A stretch of 35,586 nucleotides of DNA from CAZUCE01 sp964619265 (lineage in GTDB: Bacteria; Planctomycetota; UBA1135; GCA-002686595), in the NCBI GenBank assembly GCA_964619265.1, contig CAZUCE010000042.1, forward strand, positions 1-35,586, given 5' to 3'. Shown here in pieces: positions 1 to 6,881 of the stretch; within the stretch, counting starts at the first letter, position 1; each line of letters starts with the position of its first letter. The notes under the pieces are model-generated. The model did no database searches. It was not told the DNA's origin and worked only from the letters and a program-made list of their open reading frames with translations. Made by a program: the position numbers and the translations under genes.

Positions 1-2379
1 CTCCCCTCCAACCCCAGGTTCCGGCCCCGCCCAGGCGCGGCCAGCGCGCTGATCCTCGCCTGCTTGGCCCTAGCCGCCTGCACCAAGAATCCCGAAGACG
101 CAGGGGCCCCGTCCTCCTCATCGGCTCCGGAAGAAGCAGCCATCGCGGAACAGGTCCGCCTGACCCGGCTGATTCTCGAACCCCGCGGGAGCGCTTCCCC
201 GGAGGACATCTCCGAGGCGATCCAAACCATCGGGATCCCCGAAGACCTACGAGAGTGGAAGATCCTGAACGGTGATTTTCGCGTGGAAGAACTGGGCGGA
301 TCTCGGCGGCTCAAGATCGGAACCGGCGACCAGCGCTCGCTTTCGATCCCCGGCTCTTTTGATCCACGAGCCTTCCAGCGCGTCCGCGTGTACGTCACCG
401 GCGACGGCACGCGCGTGCAATGCGCGTTTGGAAGAGGCGGCAAGGTGGCGGCGAAAGCCGGCGCGCGCAGCCTTGGTGTCGGGCGCGTCGAAGACTGGGT
501 CGACTTCGACTTCCCCAAGCGACCCAATCCAGGCCAGTCCTACGACGAGCTGCTGCTAGGTTTCCAGGGGCGCTCGGCCTGCGTTGTCACCGGAGTCGAG
601 CTGCGGCACGAACCCAGTTGGTCGCCCATGCCAAGCCCGTTCGAGCCGCCCCAGCTCGTCAGCATCGAGGGCGAACGAAGATCGGCTTGGGCCCTGACCA
701 CAGACCTTCCCATGCGCACGATCTTTGACGTTCCCGTGCGCGGTCGCCTCGGATTCTCACTCGCGTGGCCGGCTGAACTTCGCGCGGCCCGCCCAAAGCT
801 AGAACTTGTGGTCACGGTCGACCCGGGCCCCGACGAGCGCATCGAACGGATCATCCTGAACGAGCTGGTTGCGGAAGATTGGAATTGGCGGACGCTCGAT
901 CTGGCTCACCTGGAAGCGGGCACCGACGTGGAGGTCGCCTTCGAGCTCGAATCCGAAGAGGCCGAGTTTGGAGTGTGCGCCCTGGGCGTCCCCCAGCTCT
1001 ACAGCGTGCCCACGTCGAACGAACCTTCCCCGCCGACCGTGCTGGTGATCACCTCGGACACCCATCGCGGCACCTACCTCGGCGTCGCAAACAGCGGGAT
1101 CGAGATCGAGACTCCGAACCTAGACGCGCTGGCTGCGCGCGGTCTGTACTTCCCGGACTGCCGCTCGTCGACCAACGTAACGCTCCCCTCCCACGCTGCT
1201 TTGTTCACGGGAATGCCCGCCCGTGACGTTGGCGTGTACTCGAACCACAGCGCCCTGAGCCAAGCGGCTCTGACCCTGGCCGAGACCTTCGCGGCGGAAG
1301 GCTACGCCACGTTCGCGTCGACCAGCAACGTCAGCCTGCTCACCTGGAATGGTCTGAACCAGGGATTCGATCGAGCGGTGTGCGCGCCCACCCCCGGCGG
1401 TGTGCCGGATGCTGAACAATCCCTGGATGCGCTGATCGAGTGGCTGCCCGAAGTCCAAGACCGGCCCCTGTTCATTTGGCTTCATCTGTTCGACGCCCAC
1501 CACCCCTACGACCCGCCGGCTTCCCACGACGGCTACTACTACCCCGAACAGAACGACCCCTTCGACCCCGCAGCCGGCCCCCTCGACCTTCCCGCGGGCT
1601 TGCTGCCCGGAGACATGGCCGGGCTGAAAGACCTGTCCTATCCGGAAGCTCAGTACCGGGCAGAGATCACGTACCTAGACGAACAGCTCGCCCGCGCCTT
1701 TGAAGTCCCGCGCATCCGCGAGGGGATCGTTGCGTTTACCGCGGATCACGGCGAGCTGTTTGGCGAAGGCAACGTGTGGTTCAACCACGCGGGCCTGTAT
1801 CCAGGCAACATGCACGTTCCGCTGATCTTGGTTCATCCCGGGGTCGAACCCGCCCGGCTAGGGGATCGCATCGTGCGGCAGGTGGATGTTGGGCGCACCC
1901 TTCTCGATCTCGCCGGCCTCGAACAGGCCAGCTTCCCCGGAAACAATCTGCTGGAAACTTCGAGCGCGCTCGATGAGCCTCAGTTCGCCATTTCAGCCAA
2001 CGCGCTGACCGCCTCGGTGACGCGCGGAAGCTCGCACCTGATACTCGCGCTGCGGCGCGATCGGCTAACCGCGATCGATACATGGCAACCCCACGAGTTC
2101 CGCTTGTTCGACCTCGAGGCGGACCCGCGTTGCATGACGAATCTGGCTGAGCGCGAGCCGGCGCTGACGGCCGAGCTGCACCGCACCCTCGAAGTTTGGC
2201 TGCACCAGGTTCGCACCGAGTCCTGGTCGGAAGTGGTCGAGCTGAATGCTGCTGCGATCGAACACCTCGCGAAACTCGGCTACATGGACCCGGGTACCGA
2301 GGACGACTTTCGGGTCCGCGAGCTGTTCCCGCCGACCTGCGCATGCGAGTGGTGCTCGACGCTCGAGAAACCGCAGTAA
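1..2379 (+). CDS. Sulfatase-fold lipoprotein (alkaline phosphatase superfamily), 5' end outside window
   Basis: The frame is open from the first base and begins inside a lipoprotein signal peptide: a hydrophobic stretch ends in a lipobox Leu-Ala-Ala-Cys with the Cys codon at 79-81, so the start lies left of the window and a TTG at 64 is not a credible start. A beta-rich N-terminal part (to about 1020) is followed by a sulfatase-type hydrolase domain: metal-binding 'SDTHRGTYLG' (Asp codon 1057), the nucleophile segment 'TNVTLPSHAALFTG', 'DAHHPYDPP', and the metal pair in 'TADHGELFG' (1738-1764). At the position where sulfatases carry Cys or Ser for formylglycine there is Thr (codon 1180). Thr is the nucleophile in lipoteichoic acid synthases and phosphoethanolamine transferases of the same fold, so a phosphodiesterase or transferase is as likely as a sulfatase. 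The C-terminus carries an unusual Cys-Ala-Cys-x-x-Cys. It probably acts on an extracellular ester, anchored to a membrane. The fold is secure, the substrate unknown. Confidence 0.85.
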   Translation, partial: LPSNPRFRPRPGAASALILACLALAACTKNPEDAGAPSSSSAPEEAAIAEQVRLTRLILEPRGSASPEDISEAIQTIGIPEDLREWKILNGDFRVEELGGSRRLKIGTGDQRSLSIPGSFDPRAFQRVRVYVTGDGTRVQCAFGRGGKVAAKAGARSLGVGRVEDWVDFDFPKRPNPGQSYDELLLGFQGRSACVVTGVELRHEPSWSPMPSPFEPPQLVSIEGERRSAWALTTDLPMRTIFDVPVRGRLGFSLAWPAELRAARPKLELVVTVDPGPDERIERIILNELVAEDWNWRTLDLAHLEAGTDVEVAFELESEEAEFGVCALGVPQLYSVPTSNEPSPPTVLVITSDTHRGTYLGVANSGIEIETPNLDALAARGLYFPDCRSSTNVTLPSHAALFTGMPARDVGVYSNHSALSQAALTLAETFAAEGYATFASTSNVSLLTWNGLNQGFDRAVCAPTPGGVPDAEQSLDALIEWLPEVQDRPLFIWLHLFDAHHPYDPPASHDGYYYPEQNDPFDPAAGPLDLPAGLLPGDMAGLKDLSYPEAQYRAEITYLDEQLARAFEVPRIREGIVAFTADHGELFGEGNVWFNHAGLYPGNMHVPLILVHPGVEPARLGDRIVRQVDVGRTLLDLAGLEQASFPGNNLLETSSALDEPQFAISANALTASVTRGSSHLILALRRDRLTAIDTWQPHEFRLFDLEADPRCMTNLAEREPALTAELHRTLEVWLHQVRTESWSEVVELNAAAIEHLAKLGYMDPGTEDDFRVRELFPPTCACEWCSTLEKPQ

Positions 2380-2404
2380 CGCGCAAGCGCCCGCGCGGCG
2401 GCCC

Positions 2405-3265
2405 TCAAGACGCCCGCGCCTTGGTGCGTTGGGAACGGCGCCACAGGCTCAAGCCCAGAAACAAGGCCAACACCGGTGCTACCCAGGTGGCCAGAATCTT
2501 CGCCACGCCGCCTGCCGCTTCCGCGCCGGACTCGATCGCGGCGCTGAAGCCCTCGGCTGCGCGATCGGACTCGAGAACGAGAAGCCCAACGCCCGCGGCG
2601 GTCAGCGCGAAGCCGGGATTCTTGCGCAGGTATTCCGCGACACCCTTCGCGTTGCGGGTGACGGCTCCGGCGAATTCCGAACGAGCTGCGACAGGTAGCG
2701 CAGCAGCCTCGTCGGCGTAACGTGCAAGCACGGCAACATCGGCGCTGGGTAAGTCGTCCAGCACACGGGCCGCATCTTCGCCGAGTCCGGCGGCGAGCTT
2801 GGCCCCAACTCCGGGGTGACGCAGCTCGGCGCGCAAGGCGGCCGAGCCAACGCTAGCGTAGGCCTCGTGCAGCACGGCGCCTTCTCGCTCAAACGCAGCT
2901 AGCGCCGAGGAACGCGACGGGGTAGGCAGTGCGTCCAAGTCGTCCAGCAGACGCGCTGGGTTCGGAGCGTCGTCGAGCGTGCGCAACGCGCGGGGCCCGA
3001 AGTCATCCGTCAGGCGCGCGGCCCGGGCCAGGAGCACTCCGCCCCCGTCCCGGCCCAACTTCTCGGCGACCCGCCGCGCCAGAACTTCGGTGCCGGTCTC
3101 GAGCACCTCAGCCGACCCGCGTTCGGCCGCCTCGCGACCGGCGAATCGACGGGCCGCATCCAGGAGCTCGCGGCCGACCGCACCGCGCTGGGAAAACGCT
3201 GGCGACGCGAGCAGCGTTAGGGCGCCCAAGACAAGCAGCACCGGACGAAAGCAGGTGGACGGCAT
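2405..3265 (-). CDS. Predicted helical membrane protein of unknown function, downstream partner of the 3290-4351 gene
   Basis: 286 aa from ATG at 3265. I do not recognise the family. An N-terminal signal peptide ('VLLVLGALTLLASPAFSQ') is followed by about 180 residues rich in Ala, Leu, Arg, Asp and Glu that look like an all-helical repeat or solenoid. Near the C-terminus are two hydrophobic stretches ('GFALTAAGVGLLVLE' and 'ILATWVAPVLALFLGLSLW'), ending in a basic tail that would sit in the cytoplasm. The predicted topology is a periplasmic helical domain held by C-terminal membrane segments. It lies 24 bases behind the gene at 3290 on the same strand, so the two are probably co-transcribed, and it converges on the sulfatase-fold gene with a gap of 25 bases. 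Confidence 0.7.
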   Translation of the reverse strand: MPSTCFRPVLLVLGALTLLASPAFSQRGAVGRELLDAARRFAGREAAERGSAEVLETGTEVLARRVAEKLGRDGGGVLLARAARLTDDFGPRALRTLDDAPNPARLLDDLDALPTPSRSSALAAFEREGAVLHEAYASVGSAALRAELRHPGVGAKLAAGLGEDAARVLDDLPSADVAVLARYADEAAALPVAARSEFAGAVTRNAKGVAEYLRKNPGFALTAAGVGLLVLESDRAAEGFSAAIESGAEAAGGVAKILATWVAPVLALFLGLSLWRRSQRTKARAS

Positions 3266-3289
3266 AGCGAGGTGACAGAGATTTCCGGT

Positions 3290-4351
3290 TCAGGGCGCGA
3301 GCACCGCTCGCTCGAGGACTTCGGCTTGGGCTTGCTCGAGCCGCCGAGCGTGTTCGCGCAGCAGGTCTTCGAGCCCTTGGGTCTGCCCATCGCCGTGCAG
3401 CACGGCCTGATGAACATCGTTCAAGATTCCGTCGAGGCGTTCGGTCAGGTCGGCTTCAAGGCCTTCGGTCAGCCAAGCATCGAAGATCGCTCCGACCACG
3501 AATCCACCGATCAAACCGACCCCGGTCCCGATCGGGCCCGCAAGGCTACCTCCGGCTCCGCCGCTCGCACTGCCAGCAGCCGTCGCGCCGCCAGCACCCG
3601 CGATAACAGCCGGCAGCGCCCGCGCAATCAGAGCGGTCGCTGCAGTGGCAGCCGCTTCGGACAGCAGAAGTGTGCCGACCCCGGTCCAGGCCGACTCGGT
3701 GGTCATCGCCCGGCTGGTCGCCTGCAACTTGAGCGAGACCTCGCTGGCGAAGGTCGCGTAGTCGGGGATCTCCAGGTCCGGCAGCTCGGATTGGTCGATC
3801 GCGTGGCGCGCATCGCGCAGCAGCTTGTTGCGGTCCGCTTCGAATTCTTCGCCCGCGTGTCGCAGGGCGAGCTCGAGAAACTCTGACAGCTCGGGCTCGG
3901 AGAACAGATGGCGTTCGAAGGTCTGCTCGACCAACTCGCGCACCTGGGTGTCTTCGCGGAGCCAGTCCTTGGCGCTGCGCCACAGAACTCGGCCGCGCGT
4001 GCCCAACGAAGTCAGGTCGCGCACGAACGGCTCGACCCCGCGCTCGTAGCGCTCGAACTCTTCTTCGACCAAACGAACGGTACGCTCGATCGCCTCCTGA
4101 TGTCGCTGGGCCGAACCCTCGAGCAGCGGAAGCACCTCGCGCTCGAAGACCGCGCGCGGATCGGGGGCCGGCTCGCTGTCCAAGACCACCGGGTTCGCCC
4201 GCGCCCGGTGCTCGTCCGAACGGACAGGCACTGCGGTTGGCCGGAGATCGCCGGCCACACAAAGCGCCGCTATGCCCGCCGCAGCCAAGGCGCCGGCCAC
4301 CCACGGAAGGGCTCCCAGGGAGGTTCGGTTTGCTTCGCGATCGCTTTCCAC
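3290..4351 (-). CDS. Membrane protein with glycine-rich hydrophobic hairpin, unknown function
   Basis: I do not recognise the family. The frame is open to a TTG at 4393. I prefer the GTG at 4351, because it places a short charged segment ('ESDREANRTS') directly before the first membrane helix ('GALPWVAGALAAAGIAALCV'); no Shine-Dalgarno sequence decides it. A long, highly charged helical region follows, with many Glu-Arg heptads. Then comes a glycine/alanine-rich hydrophobic pair: 'TLLLSEAAATAATALIARAL' and 'GPIGTGVGLIGGFVVGAIF', the latter with GxxxG spacing typical of tightly packed helices and pore-like hairpins. An acidic helical tail closes the protein. The downstream neighbour (2405-3265) is also a membrane-anchored helical protein, which suggests a two-component membrane complex. 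The two products are different in sequence, not duplicates. Confidence 0.65.
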   Translation of the reverse strand: MESDREANRTSLGALPWVAGALAAAGIAALCVAGDLRPTAVPVRSDEHRARANPVVLDSEPAPDPRAVFEREVLPLLEGSAQRHQEAIERTVRLVEEEFERYERGVEPFVRDLTSLGTRGRVLWRSAKDWLREDTQVRELVEQTFERHLFSEPELSEFLELALRHAGEEFEADRNKLLRDARHAIDQSELPDLEIPDYATFASEVSLKLQATSRAMTTESAWTGVGTLLLSEAAATAATALIARALPAVIAGAGGATAAGSASGGAGGSLAGPIGTGVGLIGGFVVGAIFDAWLTEGLEADLTERLDGILNDVHQAVLHGDGQTQGLEDLLREHARRLEQAQAEVLERAVLAP

Positions 4352-4450
4352 AGGAATCAAACTAGCAGCGGGACTCGGCAAGCCCGCGCCCAAGAGCCCC
4401 CTGCGGTCCTCGTCGCGCGAAAAGCGCTGGGGGGCCCTCCGACCAGACCC

Positions 4451-4478
4451 AGGGGGGTACGCTGGGCAGGTCCCCCCT
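4451..4478. promoter_or_regulatory. Inverted repeat AGGGGGG-14-CCCCCCT before the MBL gene
   Basis: Seven-base arms at 4451-4457 and 4472-4478 flank a 14-base spacer and end 11 bases before the ATG at 4490. The site lies in the short divergent region between the 3290-4351 gene and the metallo-beta-lactamase-fold gene. It could be an operator or an mRNA hairpin that hides the start. G-runs are common in this DNA, so chance is possible. Confidence 0.3.
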
Positions 4479-4489
4479 ATTGCAAAGCC

Positions 4490-5473
4490 ATGTCAAATAA
4501 GCTCCTCCCGGCGTCCTTTCTGGCCCTCGCGGCCCTCGCCGTCGGTAAGCACCACTCGGCCTCGGCAGCCGCCCCGGCAGCGAACCCGATCGCTACCCTG
4601 CGCTCGGCATCGACGCCCCAGTCCACGGGCAGCTTCCCGGACAGCTGGATCGCTGGGCTGGACTGCGATGGGGACCCCCAGATTCAGGTCCACGCCTACA
4701 ACGAGGACACGTTCATCCTGCGTCAATCGAAGTGCGACACATTCGAGGCGCCGTTCATGTACCTGTTGTTCGGGGATGACTTTGCGCTGCTGCTCGACAC
4801 CGGCGCAGCCCCGTCCAGCCCGGTTGAGCCCACCGTCCGCAATCTCATTCGGCGCCGCGCCTCCCAGACCGGACTCCCGCCGGTGCCGCTGGTCGTCGGA
4901 CACACCCACGGTCACTTCGACCACATAGCTAGCGACAGCCAATTCATGGGCCTGCCTTACGTCGCCGGAGTCGTGGCCTCGAGCGGCCCGAACGCGACAG
5001 CGGCCTACGGCTTCAGCGACTACCCGTTCGACAGCCAGGAACTCGACCTAGGCGGCCGCGTACTGGACGTGCTCGGATCACCCGGGCATTTTCCCAGTGA
5101 ACTCAGCTTCTACGACCGCAACACCCAGCTGCTGCTCACCGGCGACATCGTCTACCCCGGGCACCTGTTTGTCTTCTCGCCGAACGCTTGGCCGGACTTC
5201 GTGGCCAGCCTGGAACGCCTGGTCGAATTCGCGAGCACGCACCCCGTGCAGTGGTTGCTTGGCTGCCACATCGAAACATCCAACACGCCGTTCGAGCCGT
5301 TCGCCTACGCAACGGTCGCCCACCCGAACGAGCACCAGCTGCAACTCGACCCGAGCTTCCTCCAGGATGTGCTCGACGCCGCCCTCGAACAGAACGGCGA
5401 CCCCGAGTGCACGATCTACGAGGAATTTGTGATCCACCCCGTCTACAAGTGCGGGATCCTCTGGAACGGTTGA
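4490..5473 (+). CDS. Secreted metallo-beta-lactamase-fold hydrolase
   Basis: 327 aa from ATG at 4490. The frame is open far upstream, but this ATG directly precedes a signal peptide ('LLPASFLALAALAVGKHHSASA'), which fixes the start. The metallo-beta-lactamase signature is complete: 'HTHGHFDH' (HxHxDH) after a first beta-sheet with 'LLLDTG', then the His of 'LGSPGHFPSE', the bridging Asp in 'LLTGDIVYPG' and a late His in 'LLGCHIE'. This gives a two-zinc site of the glyoxalase II/MBL superfamily type. The substrate cannot be read from sequence; the fold includes lactamases, thioesterases, lactonases and phosphodiesterases. With its signal peptide it should act outside the cytoplasm. No Shine-Dalgarno sequence is visible. 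The next gene is 189 bases away, so it probably stands alone. Confidence 0.88.
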   Translation: MSNKLLPASFLALAALAVGKHHSASAAAPAANPIATLRSASTPQSTGSFPDSWIAGLDCDGDPQIQVHAYNEDTFILRQSKCDTFEAPFMYLLFGDDFALLLDTGAAPSSPVEPTVRNLIRRRASQTGLPPVPLVVGHTHGHFDHIASDSQFMGLPYVAGVVASSGPNATAAYGFSDYPFDSQELDLGGRVLDVLGSPGHFPSELSFYDRNTQLLLTGDIVYPGHLFVFSPNAWPDFVASLERLVEFASTHPVQWLLGCHIETSNTPFEPFAYATVAHPNEHQLQLDPSFLQDVLDAALEQNGDPECTIYEEFVIHPVYKCGILWNG

Positions 5474-5556
5474 CGGCCCGCAACGCACCTTCCGCCCACC
5501 CACGCGACCGCGCCGGGAGACGCCTGCTTCGCTCTCTTTGGTCGTGAAGCCGGCGA

Positions 5557-5574
5557 CTCTCGATCCATCGAGAG
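5557..5574. repeat. Perfect inverted repeat CTCTCGAT-CC-ATCGAGAG
   Basis: Two 8-base arms separated by only two bases lie between the stop of the MBL-fold gene (5473) and the HupE-like gene (5663). It could form a hairpin in the RNA of either strand or be a dimeric protein-binding site. No T-run follows, so it is not a textbook intrinsic terminator. Confidence 0.4.
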
Positions 5575-5662
5575 GGATCTAGACATACCGCTTCGCTCCG
5601 ACAGTCCGCGCTGCCCGGCCCAGGATTCAGCAGCCCGCTGGCTCGGTCCGCTGCTGGCCGCC

Positions 5663-6769
5663 GTGCTTCTTGCGGCCCTACCGGGCCCGTCCTTCGGCGC
5701 GATGGCTCGCTCGGTCCCGAGGCACCCCGAGTCCCTCAGCAGCAGCGAGCTCGAGGTTTCGGGGAGTCAGGCCGTGCTTCGATTGCGCGCCCAGGTGCTG
5801 TCCTTCCTCGAGGTTTATCCAGAGCTCGACGCCAACGAGGACGGGCAATTCGACGAAGCTGAGCTCGTCCAGTTCGAGCCGCTGCTGTTTGACGAGCTCG
5901 CCCAGAACTTTCGGCTCGCAAGGCCAGGCCCTGAAGGAAGCGATCTCGCGCTCACGCCCCAACTCGTTTCGCTTCAGCTTCTCGAGCCGACTCTCGAGCT
6001 GGGCGGTGGCTACGAATGGGGCGCACTCGACTTCGTCCTGATCTTCTCGTCCCCGCAGCCAATCGAGTCGCTGGTCCTTGACGTCCATCTGTTCGAAGAC
6101 ACCAGCCCGGATCACATCGACTACCTGACCGTGCGCTGGCATGGCCGCGATCCAGAGATCGTGGTCTCCGATCACTTTCAGCGGCGCCACGTCGTTCCTT
6201 CGCCAAAGCCCAAGTCCTTCCTCCCGTTCTTGCGCGGCGGCTTCCGCCACATCCTCGGCGGCTTCGATCACCTGGCGTTTCTGGCCGCCTTGCTGCTCAC
6301 GGCGGCCACCTGGCGCAGCCTCCTGTGGCTGGTCACCGGCTTCACCGTCGCGCACTCCGCCACCCTGGCGCTGGTTTCCACGGGTTTCGCGAACACGCGC
6401 GGTTACGAAAGCCTGATCGAAGCGGGGATTGCCCTGTCGATTGCCTGGGTGGCCGCCGACCTGGCCGTCCATCCGGACCGGCGCCGGACGCGCTGGCCGG
6501 AAGCTCTGGGTTTTGGGCTGCTCCACGGCCTGGGTTTCGCCGGCTTCTTGCGGGGATCGTTGCTCGCCCGTGACTCGGTCGCGGTCCCCCTGCTGTCCTT
6601 CAATCTCGGGGTCGAGCTTGGGCAGATCCTGGTCATCGTCCCCCTCGCTTTGCTCGTGGGATGGCTGGCCCCCCGGGACTCCGACCACCTCGCTCCGCGC
6701 TGGCTGAGGCGCGCCGGTGGGGTCTTGCTGGCGGTTGCCGGCCTGTTCTGGTTCTTCCAGCGCCTCTAG
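5663..6769 (+). CDS. HupE/UreJ-like membrane protein with EF-hand loop
   Basis: 368 aa from GTG at 5663. The C-terminal half (from 'FRHILGGFDHLAFLAALLL') is the HupE/UreJ_2 type membrane domain, with about six hydrophobic segments and the His/Asp motif at its start. HupE/UreJ proteins are linked to nickel uptake; this wider family is otherwise uncharacterised. The N-terminal ~190 residues are extracytoplasmic and contain a full 12-residue EF-hand loop, 'DANEDGQFDEAE' (residues 56-67), with Asp, Asn, Asp, Gly and the terminal Glu in place, so Ca2+ binding is likely. The signal peptide looks short from the GTG. The frame stays open upstream and encodes more hydrophobic residues ('WLGPLLAAV') but offers no ATG, GTG or TTG close by, so the start is uncertain. 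No urease or hydrogenase genes are nearby. Confidence 0.78.
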   Translation: MLLAALPGPSFGAMARSVPRHPESLSSSELEVSGSQAVLRLRAQVLSFLEVYPELDANEDGQFDEAELVQFEPLLFDELAQNFRLARPGPEGSDLALTPQLVSLQLLEPTLELGGGYEWGALDFVLIFSSPQPIESLVLDVHLFEDTSPDHIDYLTVRWHGRDPEIVVSDHFQRRHVVPSPKPKSFLPFLRGGFRHILGGFDHLAFLAALLLTAATWRSLLWLVTGFTVAHSATLALVSTGFANTRGYESLIEAGIALSIAWVAADLAVHPDRRRTRWPEALGFGLLHGLGFAGFLRGSLLARDSVAVPLLSFNLGVELGQILVIVPLALLVGWLAPRDSDHLAPRWLRRAGGVLLAVAGLFWFFQRL

Positions 6770-6881
6770 ACCTCGCACGGGCCAGCGCCCGGGTTCTACT
6801 GGAACCGCCAGGACCTCCCTATCGTCCCGGTAGGTCCCTCCGCCCGGGCTCTGCACAGCCCACGTCCCGCAACGGTCCCCG

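Noticed and set aside
5678..6856. Minus-strand open frame of about 390 codons opposite the HupE-like gene
   Set aside because: Its composition is Gln/Arg/Glu-rich without motifs, and the plus strand carries a recognisable membrane domain and EF-hand loop.
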